Shown: positions 7,025-15,319, counted from the first letter of the stretch. The stretch is DNA of 22,883 nt from Chitinophagaceae bacterium (GCA_019454915.1 JACFNM010000024.1:1-22883); one strand, 5' to 3'. The notes: generated by a model not told the origin, from the letters alone. Translations and numbers: made by a program.

Positions 7025-8317
7025 TTATTTCAGTCGTTTCATTTTAACCATTTCGATGCGGGTGTCGCTCACGTTGATGATATCAAATTCATAACTGTCT
7101 ACGATGATTCTCTCCTTTATTTTGGGGATCAGCTCATGGTGTTGGATAATATAACCCGAAAGCGTTTCCGACTCAGATTCACCAAAATCCAAATGATATT
7201 TCCTGGTTAAATAGTCCAGCTCAAGCCGGCCTGAAAAGATAAACTCATTTTCGGCAATTTGTTTCTCAACAAACTTATCCGTATCGTATTCATCTTTGAT
7301 CTCGCCAAAAATCTCTTCTAACAGATCTTCCAGTGTTATGATTCCGGCGGTACCTCCAAACTCATCTACCACCCAGGCGATGCTTTTCTGTTCTTTAGTA
7401 AACTTGCTGATTAAATCCATAGCGCTCATGCTTTCGGGCACGGCGGGTATGGGCATCAAAATAGATTGCAAGTCGCTCGGTTTTTTAAAAAACTCAATCT
7501 GGTGTACGTATCCGCGTATGCTATCAATACTCGTTTCGTACACTACGAGCCGGCTTAATTTGGTATCAACAAATTTTTGCTTTACTTCATTAACGGGCGT
7601 GTTTATTTCTACGGACTCGATCTCTTTGCGCGGTATAAGGCATTGCCTGATTTTAACCGAAGGTAACTGGAGTGCATTTTCAAAAAGCTGCGCATTTAGA
7701 TCCGGCCCCCCATCGGACTGGTTCTTATATTGTTGTACAAAATTATCCAGGTCAACTGCAGCGATAGATGACCTGCTATGGTCAGGAATGCGGATATTGA
7801 ACAGGTACATCAGTATCCATTCCGATACGGTGATGAAAAAGGAGCCGATAGGGTAAAGAATCTTATGAAAAAAATCAATGAGGCCCAATTGGGCAAAAAA
7901 GGAAAGTAAAGAATCATTCTTAACCCTGAATACAGCCCTGAAAGAAAATTGGACAATAAGCAGTATAATAGAAGAAATCAGGGTTTCAAAAACGAGCCGC
8001 AGATATTTTACATAGTAAGACGAGGAGGCGGTGAGATGCATTTCTATCCAGTCCCACAAGGGCGACAAAAACTCACCTACTAGCAATCCGTAAATAACAA
8101 TGACGACAATGAGCCCTACCAGTGCAGTCCCAATAAATTTTATTGGTTGATCAAATAACTGGGATAATATCTTGCCGCTTCTCAGTCCCTGTTTTCTCTT
8201 CAATTCGAAGGAAAACTTGTTGGCGGAGACAAAGGCTACTTCGATACCCGTAAAGAAGCCTACCAGCAGCAGGGTCAAAATGATTCCTACCAGTTTTAAT
8301 ACATCTACATCTGTCAT
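7025..8317 (-). CDS. DUF21/CBS/CorC-type (CNNM family) membrane transporter, hemolysin-like
   Basis: 430 aa inner-membrane protein. A DUF21 (CNNM) transmembrane domain spans about residues 1-175 with hydrophobic helices near 7-30, 60-82, 108-128 and 150-172. A CBS pair follows at about 220-340, with the family hallmark VVDEFGGTAGIITLEDLLEE at 316-335, and then a CorC/HlyC transporter-associated domain at about 355-428. Relatives are linked to Mg2+/Co2+ efflux or homeostasis; in Bacteroidota some related proteins are labelled GldE, but nothing here ties this copy to gliding. It is the last gene after murA and gmk, 26 bp behind gmk, so probably in that operon. Substrate not determined. Confidence 0.88.
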   Translation of the reverse strand: MTDVDVLKLVGIILTLLLVGFFTGIEVAFVSANKFSFELKRKQGLRSGKILSQLFDQPIKFIGTALVGLIVVIVIYGLLVGEFLSPLWDWIEMHLTASSSYYVKYLRLVFETLISSIILLIVQFSFRAVFRVKNDSLLSFFAQLGLIDFFHKILYPIGSFFITVSEWILMYLFNIRIPDHSRSSIAAVDLDNFVQQYKNQSDGGPDLNAQLFENALQLPSVKIRQCLIPRKEIESVEINTPVNEVKQKFVDTKLSRLVVYETSIDSIRGYVHQIEFFKKPSDLQSILMPIPAVPESMSAMDLISKFTKEQKSIAWVVDEFGGTAGIITLEDLLEEIFGEIKDEYDTDKFVEKQIAENEFIFSGRLELDYLTRKYHLDFGESESETLSGYIIQHHELIPKIKERIIVDSYEFDIINVSDTRIEMVKMKRLK

Positions 8318-8343
8318 ATCTCTTTAAAAATAATCATAAAAAA

Positions 8344-8910
8344 TCAAAAAAGGGGCGTAATAATGCTCTCGGCTTCCTTGCAAGCCTTCTCTAAATCATT
8401 GTTCAATATGGTATAATTAAAATGATTTTTAAAGGATAACTCATAGGCAGCCTTATTAACCCTGGCTTCCAGAGATTCCTTCGATTCCGTTCCCCTGCCT
8501 TTTAGCCGTCTTTCCAGTTCTTCTACCGAGGGCGGCTCTACAAAGATGGATACCGCTGTTTTTGGAAATCGTTGCTGAATGTGAAGCGCTCCCTTTACAT
8601 CAATATCCAGTACGGGTGTCTTGCCGTTGCCCCATAAACGGGTAAGTTCGGATTCCAGCGTGCCATAATATTTGCCTTCATACACCATCTCCCATTCTAC
8701 AAACTCATTTTTTCGAATCTTTTGTTTAAATACTTCCTCGGAGAGAAAATAATAGTCTTTTCCTTCCACTTCATTTCCCCTCGGCTTTCTGGTTGTTGCC
8801 GAAATAGAAAAACCAAGGCGTTGGGGATATTTATCCAGCAGATACCGCACAATGCTCGTCTTTCCCGATCCGGATGGCGCTGTCACTATAATAATTTTTC
8901 CCTGACTCAT
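8344..8910 (-). CDS. gmk: Guanylate kinase
   Basis: 188 aa, normal length. Phosphorylates GMP to GDP with ATP. The P-loop APSGSGKTS is at residues 11-19. The GMP-binding segment with SATTRKPRGNEVEGKDYYF follows at about 37-55, and the DIDVKGA motif lies near 98-104. ATG start. It lies 52 bp downstream of murA and 26 bp upstream of the DUF21/CBS gene, all on the minus strand, which suggests cotranscription. No separate promoter-like element is seen in front of it. Confidence 0.97.
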   Translation of the reverse strand: MSQGKIIIVTAPSGSGKTSIVRYLLDKYPQRLGFSISATTRKPRGNEVEGKDYYFLSEEVFKQKIRKNEFVEWEMVYEGKYYGTLESELTRLWGNGKTPVLDIDVKGALHIQQRFPKTAVSIFVEPPSVEELERRLKGRGTESKESLEARVNKAAYELSFKNHFNYTILNNDLEKACKEAESIITPLF

Positions 8911-8962
8911 TCAATAAAATAATAATCCTGCTTAGCAGTCTGTTTTTTCAATAACGGAAATA

Positions 8963-10267
8963 TCAAATCCTTTGTATCTGTGCACCCAGGTTTCGCAATC
9001 TTTCGTCAATATTTTGATAACCACGGTCTATCTGTTCAATATTTTGAATCACGCTCCTTCCCTCTGCACTCAAAGCGGCAATAAGCAATGCCACTCCCGC
9101 TCTTATATCGGGACTGCTCATGGTAATGCCCCGCAAAGGATGATGCCTGTTAAGTCCGATAACCGCTGCTCTGTGAGGGTCGCATAATATTATTTGGGCG
9201 CCCATATCAATAATCTTATCTACAAAGAATAAACGGCTTTCAAACATCTTCTGGTGGACCAGGATAGAACCCTTGGCTTGCGTGGCCACTACCAATACGA
9301 TACTCAATAAGTCGGGCGTAAATCCGGGCCAGGGATGATCATATATGGTCATTACCGACCCATCCAGGAAAGTCTGAATCTCATAGCTATCCTGTCCGGG
9401 AAGATATATATCATCCCCCTTACATTCAAAATGAATTCCCAACTGTCTGAATTTATCTGGGATCTGACCGAGGTGGGCAATACCGGCATTTTTTATGGTA
9501 ATCTCACTTTGGGTCATGGCAGCCAGCCCGATAAAAGAGCCTACCTCAATCATGTCGGGCAGCAAATCATGGGTGGTTCCCCCAAGACGGCTTACCCCTT
9601 CAACTTGAAGCAAATTAGATCCGATTCCGGTAATACGCGCACCCATACGGTTTAGCATCTTACATAATTGCTGGATATAGGGTTCACAAGCTGCATTATA
9701 AATGACGGTTCGTCCATGAGCCATCACGGCGGCCATCAAAATATTTGCCGTTCCGGTTACAGAAGGCTCATCCAGCAGCATCTCCGTTCCCTTTAAAGAG
9801 GGAGCTTTCAAATGGAAGAAACCATCTTCCTGCTGATAGTCAAACGCAACACCTAATTTTTCAAAACCAATAATATGGGTGTCCAGCCGCCTTCTTCCGA
9901 TTTTATCGCCTCCGGGTTTGGGGATAAAAGCCTTCCCGAAACGCGCGAGCAACGGTCCCGCGAGCATCACAGAACCTCTTAATCTGCCGCTTTTCTTATG
10001 GTAACTTGCACTATGGAGGTACTCAACATTCACTTCGTCTGCGGTGAAAGAGCAGGAATGGCGATCATGACGTTCAACCTTAACATTCATCTCTCCAAGT
10101 AGTTCGATCAACAGGTTTACGTCTATAATATCCGGAATATTATTAATGGTGACCGTTTCAGGAGTAAGTAAAACGGCGCTTATAATCTGGAGCGCTTCAT
10201 TCTTCGCCCCCTGGGGAGTGATCTCACCTTTTAGTTTTCTACCTCCGGTAACTTCAAATGAATGCAT
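8963..10267 (-). CDS. murA: MurA, UDP-N-acetylglucosamine 1-carboxyvinyltransferase (Asp-type)
   Basis: 434 aa cytoplasmic EPT-fold enzyme that transfers enolpyruvate from PEP to UDP-GlcNAc, the first committed step of peptidoglycan synthesis. Lys22-Asn23 (GAKNEAL) and the catalytic Asp319 (GFTPDLLS, equivalent to E. coli Asp305) are present. The active-site loop reads KPGGDKIGRRRLDTHI, placing Asp121 where E. coli has Cys115, the residue alkylated by fosfomycin. Asp at this position is found in naturally fosfomycin-insensitive MurA enzymes, so intrinsic resistance is predicted. The gene has its own -7 promoter element just after the terminator of the upstream DUF4290 gene and heads a likely murA-gmk-transporter operon. 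Confidence 0.97.
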   Translation of the reverse strand: MHSFEVTGGRKLKGEITPQGAKNEALQIISAVLLTPETVTINNIPDIIDVNLLIELLGEMNVKVERHDRHSCSFTADEVNVEYLHSASYHKKSGRLRGSVMLAGPLLARFGKAFIPKPGGDKIGRRRLDTHIIGFEKLGVAFDYQQEDGFFHLKAPSLKGTEMLLDEPSVTGTANILMAAVMAHGRTVIYNAACEPYIQQLCKMLNRMGARITGIGSNLLQVEGVSRLGGTTHDLLPDMIEVGSFIGLAAMTQSEITIKNAGIAHLGQIPDKFRQLGIHFECKGDDIYLPGQDSYEIQTFLDGSVMTIYDHPWPGFTPDLLSIVLVVATQAKGSILVHQKMFESRLFFVDKIIDMGAQIILCDPHRAAVIGLNRHHPLRGITMSSPDIRAGVALLIAALSAEGRSVIQNIEQIDRGYQNIDERLRNLGAQIQRI

Positions 10268-10284
10268 ATTGTAATATAAAAAAA

Positions 10285-10292
10285 CAAATTTA
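10285..10292 (-). promoter_or_regulatory. -7 promoter element of murA
   Basis: Minus strand TAAATTTG matches TAnnTTTG, 17 nt before the murA ATG. It directly abuts the DUF4290 terminator stem, with its first base 1 nt from the stem. Confidence 0.5.
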
Positions 10293-10328
10293 AAACCCCG
10301 GCCGTACTAAAGGATACAACCGGGGTTT
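10293..10328 (-). terminator. Intrinsic terminator after the DUF4290 gene
   Basis: A perfect 9-bp stem (AAACCCCGG 10293-10301, CCGGGGTTT 10320-10328, 18-nt loop) lies 22 bp past the DUF4290 stop. On the minus strand it is followed by a T-rich tract (TTTTAAATTTGTTTTTTT). The plus strand is also T-rich after the stem, so it could work both ways. Confidence 0.8.
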
Positions 10329-10350
10329 ATTTATTTTAAGCCTTTGCTTT

Positions 10351-11025
10351 CTATTTAAACCTCTTCTTATAATGTTTACCGCCACTCTTTCCATTGCGAC
10401 CGCTGCCGCTGCCATTCGTACGTTGCTGATAACCCCCTTTGCTTCCGCCGCGCTGAAAGCGGTTGCCTTCTCGTCCTTCTCTTTCACGGAAAGCCTTTAC
10501 AAAAGGTGTATTCGTAAATTCAAGCTGCCCGTTGGTAATGGCATTCAACTCACTGCGAATGGAGTCGTCATGTACCAGCTCTTTATGCCAGGTATTATAG
10601 GCCAGCTTCATGTAATATGCTATCGTATTGGCAAACCCTGCACGTTTATCTGCGTCTTCTTCCTTCAAAGCCTTCTCAATAATGTTTTCCAGGTTTTTGC
10701 CTAAATGAGAATATCTGGGATACCGCTTCGGGTACGGCATCGGTTCGGGTCTTGCTCTTAGCTTTTCCCGGGTGGGAATCGGATAAGGACTCTCCACATC
10801 CAGCTTAAAGTTGGAAATGTAAAACAAGTGGTCCCACAATTTATGCCTGAAATCTTCTACATTCTTTAAATGCGGATTTAAGAAGCCCATTAATTCAATC
10901 AATGCCTGAGCGTTTTTCTGCCGTTTTTCTTTATCCTCAATAGTCACTACATAATCAACCATTTTCTGGATATGCCGTCCATACTCCCGCATTATCAGAG
11001 GTTCTCTCGTTGTATTGTACTCCAT
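10351..11025 (-). CDS. DUF4290 domain protein with an RG/GS/K-rich C-terminal tail
   Basis: 224 aa from ATG at 11023-11025 (MEYNTTREPLIMREYGRHIQ), which fits the family N-terminus; a TTG four codons upstream is less likely. Residues 1 to about 175 form the helical DUF4290 domain, a Bacteroidota family of unknown function usually found beside murA, as here. The last 45 or so residues are rich in Gly, Arg, Ser, Lys and Gln (NRFQRGGSKGGYQQR and following), ending in KHYKKRFK. Such tails are typical of disordered nucleic-acid-binding segments, but RNA binding is my inference. The gene has its own terminator (10293-10328), so it is probably not cotranscribed with murA. Confidence 0.88.
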   Translation of the reverse strand: MEYNTTREPLIMREYGRHIQKMVDYVVTIEDKEKRQKNAQALIELMGFLNPHLKNVEDFRHKLWDHLFYISNFKLDVESPYPIPTREKLRARPEPMPYPKRYPRYSHLGKNLENIIEKALKEEDADKRAGFANTIAYYMKLAYNTWHKELVHDDSIRSELNAITNGQLEFTNTPFVKAFREREGREGNRFQRGGSKGGYQQRTNGSGSGRNGKSGGKHYKKRFK

Positions 11026-11034
11026 ATTATAAAA

Positions 11035-11042
11035 CAAAAATA
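11035..11042 (-). promoter_or_regulatory. Putative -7 promoter element of the DUF4290 gene
   Basis: Minus strand TATTTTTG matches TAnnTTTG, 9 nt before the ATG. The match is in AT-rich sequence and the -33 spacing is poor (TTTG 12 nt upstream), so support is modest. Confidence 0.35.
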
Positions 11043-11070
11043 TCGGTAAAAATACAAAAGACTTAGCAAC

Positions 11071-11103
11071 TTTCTACTATAACTCACTCTTTCGCAGTAG
11101 AAA
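11071..11103. repeat. 8-bp inverted repeat between the T9SS cargo gene and the DUF4290 gene
   Basis: TTTCTACT (11071-11078) and AGTAGAAA (11096-11103) are perfect complements with a 17-nt loop. It sits 54 bp past the stop of the secreted-protein gene and just upstream of the DUF4290 promoter, so it may be a weak terminator or an operator. No adjoining T run. Confidence 0.35.
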
Positions 11104-11156
11104 TGTGTTTTTATACATTCAATATACCTTCGAATAGCACCGGCAAGGTCTAATAG

Positions 11157-12434
11157 TCATCGGATAACCAATCTGCCGGTTAACCGGGTTTTTGACACAT
11201 TATCCGTCACTCTGATAAAATATATACCCGGCTGATGTCTCCTGGTAAAGTTGAATAGGTATTGCTCTGATCCGTTGGCGCTAATTTGCTTTCTTTCAAC
11301 AATCTGACCGGTGGTCGTCAAAAGTTCGGCCAGCAAGTCATGCTTCTGAATAGCAGGAAATCTCAAATTAACCTGTTCTCCGGCAGGATTGGGGAACAAA
11401 GTTAGTGTCTCCGATTCAACAGGGATGCTTATCATATTAACCGTCGAAATAGCCGAATACAATATTTGCCCTGATGCATCTGCCTGCCTGAGCCGGAAAT
11501 AGAACTTACCTGGAGAAGATTTCGGAACGGCATAACCATATTCATATTTCACCACCGTGGACGGCGTTTCGGGCACTTTACTCTCCACATTCTCAAGAGG
11601 GCTGAAGGAATAGCCATCCCGACTGACCTCCGGAGTGTAGGTTATTCCGTCCACCTCTGTTTCTTTAACCCAGTTGAGTCTTATATTGTGGTCGTCCACT
11701 TTCTTCGCTGAAAAAGTCAATTTGCCCTGGGGTAAAATATTCATAGGGCAATAAGTATAAGTTGTACTTATCGTGTATTGCGTGTTAAGCGTTACTATCC
11801 GTTGGGTATACCGGCCGCCCACACCCTGCGCGAGTAAAGAGGCAACCACATCATAATAATAAATTAGCGGGCCTGACCCCGTAAAAAGCGGAAAATCAGC
11901 AGAATCAATGGTTTGATGAAACTCCCGCGGATGATCGCCCGTTGTGTCTGAAAAAACGGGGGAAGCTTGTATGGTACCCCAAACGTTGGAATTATCTTTA
12001 TTCGGACCGTTACTAGCCCATGGTGGAGTGCTGGTTGCTACCGCAGGACTATCACTTGCGCCAATGGTAATTCCCGGATAGACGATAAAAGTATCCAGCA
12101 TAATTCCACCTGCGCCAAGACCGGGTCCATTGATGTAATCTGTTCTGAAATAAGTTATCTTATAAGTGATGGGCGCCCCCACGTCATTAATCACTTCTAA
12201 TAGTGCATACCCAAGCGTAGATATAGACATTTCGGCACTTACTATCGTTCCCAGCGCGGGATCGAACTTTCCGGCAAAATAGATGGAGTCTGTCAAACTT
12301 CCCAGGTTCCCGGTATTGCTGTAGGTAACGGTTTGAAGTGGCTTCCCACCAGGACATTGTGAGAACGAGACTTTATTCCAGTTCAGCAATGCATAAACTA
12401 CAAAAAAAGAAATGCGTAGAATTTGAAGCCTCAT
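11157..12434 (-). CDS. Secreted protein with T9SS type A C-terminal sorting domain
   Basis: 425 aa. An N-terminal Sec signal peptide (hydrophobic FFVVYALL, probable cleavage near residue 25) precedes a beta-rich region of about 35-235 that resembles choice-of-anchor E domains (DSIYFAGKFDPALGTIVSAE). A fibronectin-III-like segment follows at about 240-335. The last 85 residues are a T9SS type A sorting domain: LTLFPNPAGEQVNLRF at 344-359, then GIYFIRVTDN and the basic end RLTGRLVIR. The protein is expected to cross the outer membrane by the type IX system and be released or attached at the surface. No catalytic motif is seen; function unknown. Start ATG at 12434, upstream of a 225-bp divergent region. 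Confidence 0.85.
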   Translation of the reverse strand: MRLQILRISFFVVYALLNWNKVSFSQCPGGKPLQTVTYSNTGNLGSLTDSIYFAGKFDPALGTIVSAEMSISTLGYALLEVINDVGAPITYKITYFRTDYINGPGLGAGGIMLDTFIVYPGITIGASDSPAVATSTPPWASNGPNKDNSNVWGTIQASPVFSDTTGDHPREFHQTIDSADFPLFTGSGPLIYYYDVVASLLAQGVGGRYTQRIVTLNTQYTISTTYTYCPMNILPQGKLTFSAKKVDDHNIRLNWVKETEVDGITYTPEVSRDGYSFSPLENVESKVPETPSTVVKYEYGYAVPKSSPGKFYFRLRQADASGQILYSAISTVNMISIPVESETLTLFPNPAGEQVNLRFPAIQKHDLLAELLTTTGQIVERKQISANGSEQYLFNFTRRHQPGIYFIRVTDNVSKTRLTGRLVIR

Positions 12435-12659
12435 AGGTACGGATTTTAGATTTACAATAGGATTATTCGTCTACCGGTAAATCCGTTTATGATTTCTAGC
12501 ACCTATCTTCTACCTTGAGATGATCCTGAAATATCTTAAGCGGATTACCTTTACAATATCTCTTATTATTACAAAAACGAAACGAACGCCTATTAAGTAC
12601 AGGGGTAAGAGAGGTAAAATCGAATCATAAAATGTATATTCTTTAATGAATTGGATATC

Positions 12660-13742
12660 ATGAAGCTGATGATTAATACAAGCACGGGGTTTTTATCAAA
12701 AGAGAATACTTTTGAAGGATTCATCCTGCGTATTTTGCTGCGTTTAAAGCAGCAGCAGACCGGTCATACATTTCAATTTTTAACATCGGTTAATAACAAC
12801 AGGCTTTCCGAAGAAACCGGCGCCATATTATTGAAGCCTCCGTTTTTTGTGAAAATGTTTGAGTCCGTTTGGTTGCGCCGGGAATGGAGCACTGTCATTC
12901 GAAAATGCCAGCCAGATCTGGTTATTACCATCAACAACCCACTTCCAAAAACCAGTATCCCCCAGCTTCTGATCCTATCGGCAGGCTTCGGTAAAATACC
13001 CGCAAAGCCGGTTAAAAAAGGGCTGTCCCTAGGGCAATACAACCGACTGATTACTTCCTCCAACCGAATGAGGCAGGAACTGATAAGAGGAGGCTTTCCT
13101 GAAAATTCAATAGACGTTTTACTGCCCTCGCCGAGGCCTTGGTTGCAGCCACTTAGTCATGAACAAAAAGAGGACGTAAAAAATACATATTCAGATGGGA
13201 AGGAGTTCTTTTTTCTGTTGGCAGGCAATGCGTCTGTTACTTATTTGATCAACGCTTTGAAAGCCTTTTCCCAATTTAAAAAATGGCAGCAAAGCAATAT
13301 GCGGCTGATTATTGAAGGCATAAATATGGAGAACCGGGAAATAAGACAGGCAATAGAAACCTATAGATACCGGAAGGATGTGATGCTTCCGGAGAAGGAA
13401 TTGGGTGAAAAAGAATATACCGCAATCATGGCATCAGCACAACTGATGATACATTTGTCTTCCACAGGGCCCGATACCCTTGTTGCGATGGAGGCTTTAA
13501 GATGCGGCGTACCGTTTATATCCGGATGTGACTCCCTGGCGGGCGAGGACATAGGAAGCAGTATTTTATATCGCAATCCTGCCGAACCATCCGCGTTTGC
13601 AGCCGAGATGCTAAAATTATATAAAGACGAAAAATACAGGAAAGCGTTAATCCAGCAGGGGATTGAATCCGTGAAAACCTTGAGCGAAGAGCGCGCCATG
13701 CAAAAGTTATGGGAGAACATTCAATTGATTGCCGCCCGATAA
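12660..13742 (+). CDS. Glycosyltransferase (GT4-like, GT-B fold)
   Basis: 360 aa from ATG 12660; a TTG three codons upstream (12651) is possible but less likely. The C-terminal third has the donor-binding pattern of GT4 enzymes: STGPDTLVAMEALRCGVPFI, where the family usually has an E-x7-E motif followed by ASGxPV, then a helical tail. The first Glu of that motif is replaced (GPDTL instead of EGFG-type), so donor binding or activity may differ. The N-terminal half (MKLMINTSTGFLS) fits a Rossmann-like acceptor domain. No membrane segment or signal peptide. It stands alone ahead of gldC, whose promoter overlaps its 3' end, and no polysaccharide cluster surrounds it, so the acceptor is unknown. 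Confidence 0.75.
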   Translation: MKLMINTSTGFLSKENTFEGFILRILLRLKQQQTGHTFQFLTSVNNNRLSEETGAILLKPPFFVKMFESVWLRREWSTVIRKCQPDLVITINNPLPKTSIPQLLILSAGFGKIPAKPVKKGLSLGQYNRLITSSNRMRQELIRGGFPENSIDVLLPSPRPWLQPLSHEQKEDVKNTYSDGKEFFFLLAGNASVTYLINALKAFSQFKKWQQSNMRLIIEGINMENREIRQAIETYRYRKDVMLPEKELGEKEYTAIMASAQLMIHLSSTGPDTLVAMEALRCGVPFISGCDSLAGEDIGSSILYRNPAEPSAFAAEMLKLYKDEKYRKALIQQGIESVKTLSEERAMQKLWENIQLIAAR

Positions 13743-13757
13743 ATCATCTTACCTTTG
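13727..13757 (+). promoter_or_regulatory. gldC promoter
   Basis: ATTG (13727-13730), 19-nt spacer, TACCTTTG (13750-13757). This is a near-complete match to the Bacteroidota -33/-7 consensus. It begins inside the last codons of the glycosyltransferase gene and is 24 nt before the gldC ATG. Confidence 0.65.
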
Positions 13758-13781
13758 CTCCATTTAATGTAAATAATCATC

Positions 13782-14117
13782 ATGCAGAAATCATCCATCA
13801 CTGTGGACGTCACACTCGATCAGGATAAAGTCCCTCAGCAAATCTTATGGCAGGCAAGCAGTAACGGGCCCGAAGGTCCGCAAGCCGCCAAAGCCATGCT
13901 TCTTGCGTTCTGGGACGGACAGGAAAAATCGGCAATGCGAATAGACCTTTGGACAAAAGAAATGATGGTGGATGAGATGGGCGACTTCTTCTACCAAATG
14001 ATGATGACGATGGCGGATACTTACAAAAGGTCAACGGGTCAGGCAGAGCTGTCCCAGGCAATACAGATGTTTGCAGGCGATTTTTATAAGAAATCCCGTG
14101 AGCTCCTGGAAAAATAG
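13782..14117 (+). CDS. gldC: Gliding motility protein GldC
   Basis: 111 aa, matching the small soluble GldC family: MQKSSITVDVTLDQDKVPQQ at the N-terminus, ILWQASS, then a conserved acidic/Met-rich core (AMRIDLWTKEMMVDEMGDFF) and a C-terminal helix (MFAGDFYKKSRELLEK). In Flavobacterium it is one of the accessory Gld proteins for gliding; many non-gliding Bacteroidota also keep it, so it does not prove motility. No signal peptide, so probably cytoplasmic or membrane-associated. It has its own promoter and leads a plus-strand run with the YqeY-domain gene (71 bp later) and a CvpA-family gene. Confidence 0.9.
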   Translation: MQKSSITVDVTLDQDKVPQQILWQASSNGPEGPQAAKAMLLAFWDGQEKSAMRIDLWTKEMMVDEMGDFFYQMMMTMADTYKRSTGQAELSQAIQMFAGDFYKKSRELLEK

Positions 14118-14188
14118 TCGGGTAGACTGCCTGCAATAAAAAACCAGCGGGAATACTCAGAAGTTTGAAATTTTAAACCAAATATAAA

Positions 14189-14641
14189 ATGGCGTTAGAG
14201 CAAACCATCAATGACCAGATTAAAACCGCCATGCTGGCGAAGGATGCAAACCGGCTGCGGGGACTAAGAGCTATTAAAGCGGCCATCATCCTTGCCAAAA
14301 CATCAGAGGGCGCCGGAGGGCGATTAACGGAGGCGGATGAGATCAAATTGCTCCAAAAACTGGTAAAGCAACGGAAAGACTCTTTGGAGATTTATCGCCA
14401 GCAAAACCGGCCGGATCTGGCCCAAAAAGAACAGGAAGAAATAGAAGTGATAGAAGCCTTCCTGCCTCAACAACTGAGTGGAGAAGAACTGAAGAATGTT
14501 CTCTTGCAAATTATTGCCGAAACCGGCGCTTCAACACTTGCTGATCTTGGGAAAGTAATGGGTGTAGCCAGCAAACAATTAGCAGGAAAGGCGGATGGAA
14601 AAACTATCAGCGCCATGGTCCGGTCACTCTTATCGAGTTAG
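14189..14641 (+). CDS. GatB/YqeY domain-containing protein
   Basis: 150 aa, the usual length of stand-alone YqeY proteins. It has the family pattern: MALEQTINDQIKTAMLAKDA near the N-terminus, LRGLRAIKAAI (23-33), then LLQKLVKQRKDSLEIYRQQN, and a C-terminal tail-like domain with LGKVMGVASKQLAGKADGKT. The fold matches the tRNA-binding tail of the GatB subunit of tRNA-dependent amidotransferase, but the role of the free protein is not established. It lies 27 bp upstream of the CvpA-family gene and 71 bp downstream of gldC, so it probably shares the gldC transcript. Confidence 0.92.
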   Translation: MALEQTINDQIKTAMLAKDANRLRGLRAIKAAIILAKTSEGAGGRLTEADEIKLLQKLVKQRKDSLEIYRQQNRPDLAQKEQEEIEVIEAFLPQQLSGEELKNVLLQIIAETGASTLADLGKVMGVASKQLAGKADGKTISAMVRSLLSS

Positions 14642-14668
14642 TCGTTCTCCATCTTCACCGAGCTTGCT

Positions 14669-15214
14669 ATGTGGATTGACCTTATTTTTTTATTACTGCT
14701 TATTGCGGGGGTGTATAAGGGAGCCCGGAAGGGTATCATCATGTCTGTTTTCACGTTTGCCGGCTGGATTGTGGGGCTGGCAGCCGCGTTAACGCTATCC
14801 GGATTTGTGGCCGGCGCTATGCAAAACCATACCAACATTAACAGCAGGTGGCTACCGGCGCTTTCATTTCTTATCGTATTTACCATAACGGCGTTACTGA
14901 TACGGTCCGCAGGGAAATTGGTGGAAAATATACTTGACCTTTCTTTACTGAATTGGGTTAACCGGTTAGGCGGCGCTTTGGTTTATGCGGGCTTATATGT
15001 TTTATTGGGTAGTGTACTACTTTTTTTTATGGAAAAACTACATTTAATCAATACAGAAACCTTATCAGCGAGTCGAGCTCATGGACTCACAGAAGGATTG
15101 GTACCGGCGTTATTAGAAGGCCTGGGTACATTTATGCCTACTCTTAAGAATACATTTCAGGGATTACAGGATTTTTTTGAAGGCGCTGAAAAAAGTATCT
15201 TACAGAGCAAATAA
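14669..15214 (+). CDS. CvpA family inner-membrane protein
   Basis: 181 aa with four predicted transmembrane helices (about 3-20, 25-48, 63-83 and 100-119), the CvpA topology, and the early KGARKGIIM motif after helix 1. The C-terminal 60 residues are soluble and amphipathic (LVPALLEGLGTFMPTLKNTF). E. coli CvpA is required for colicin V production and affects envelope integrity; the molecular activity is not known. It begins 27 bp after the YqeY-domain gene, consistent with one operon with gldC. A 17-bp palindrome lies 17 bp after its stop. Confidence 0.88.
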   Translation: MWIDLIFLLLLIAGVYKGARKGIIMSVFTFAGWIVGLAAALTLSGFVAGAMQNHTNINSRWLPALSFLIVFTITALLIRSAGKLVENILDLSLLNWVNRLGGALVYAGLYVLLGSVLLFFMEKLHLINTETLSASRAHGLTEGLVPALLEGLGTFMPTLKNTFQGLQDFFEGAEKSILQSK

Positions 15215-15231
15215 CCAAGAATCTTAGTTAT

Positions 15232-15248
15232 TAGCCAATTATTGGCTA
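15232..15248. repeat. Perfect 7-bp palindrome upstream of the isomerase gene
   Basis: TAGCCAA-TTA-TTGGCTA, 17 bp after the CvpA-family stop and about 70 bp before the isomerase ATG. There is no following T run, so an operator is as likely as a terminator. Confidence 0.35.
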
Positions 15249-15319
15249 CGCAGGAAAAACCAAATCATAAAATCCTTATCTTGAAATCTCATCTCAGACA
15301 AAAATTGATTAACCTTTTT

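Noticed and set aside
13782..14117. gldC as proof that the organism glides
   Set aside because: GldC is kept by many non-gliding Bacteroidota; the window holds no other gld or spr core gene.
15242..15319. Longer isomerase N-terminus from TTG 15242
   Set aside because: The extra 26 residues would put the twin-arginine leader internally and would place the palindrome (15232-15248) across the start; ATG 15320 gives a normal exported protein.
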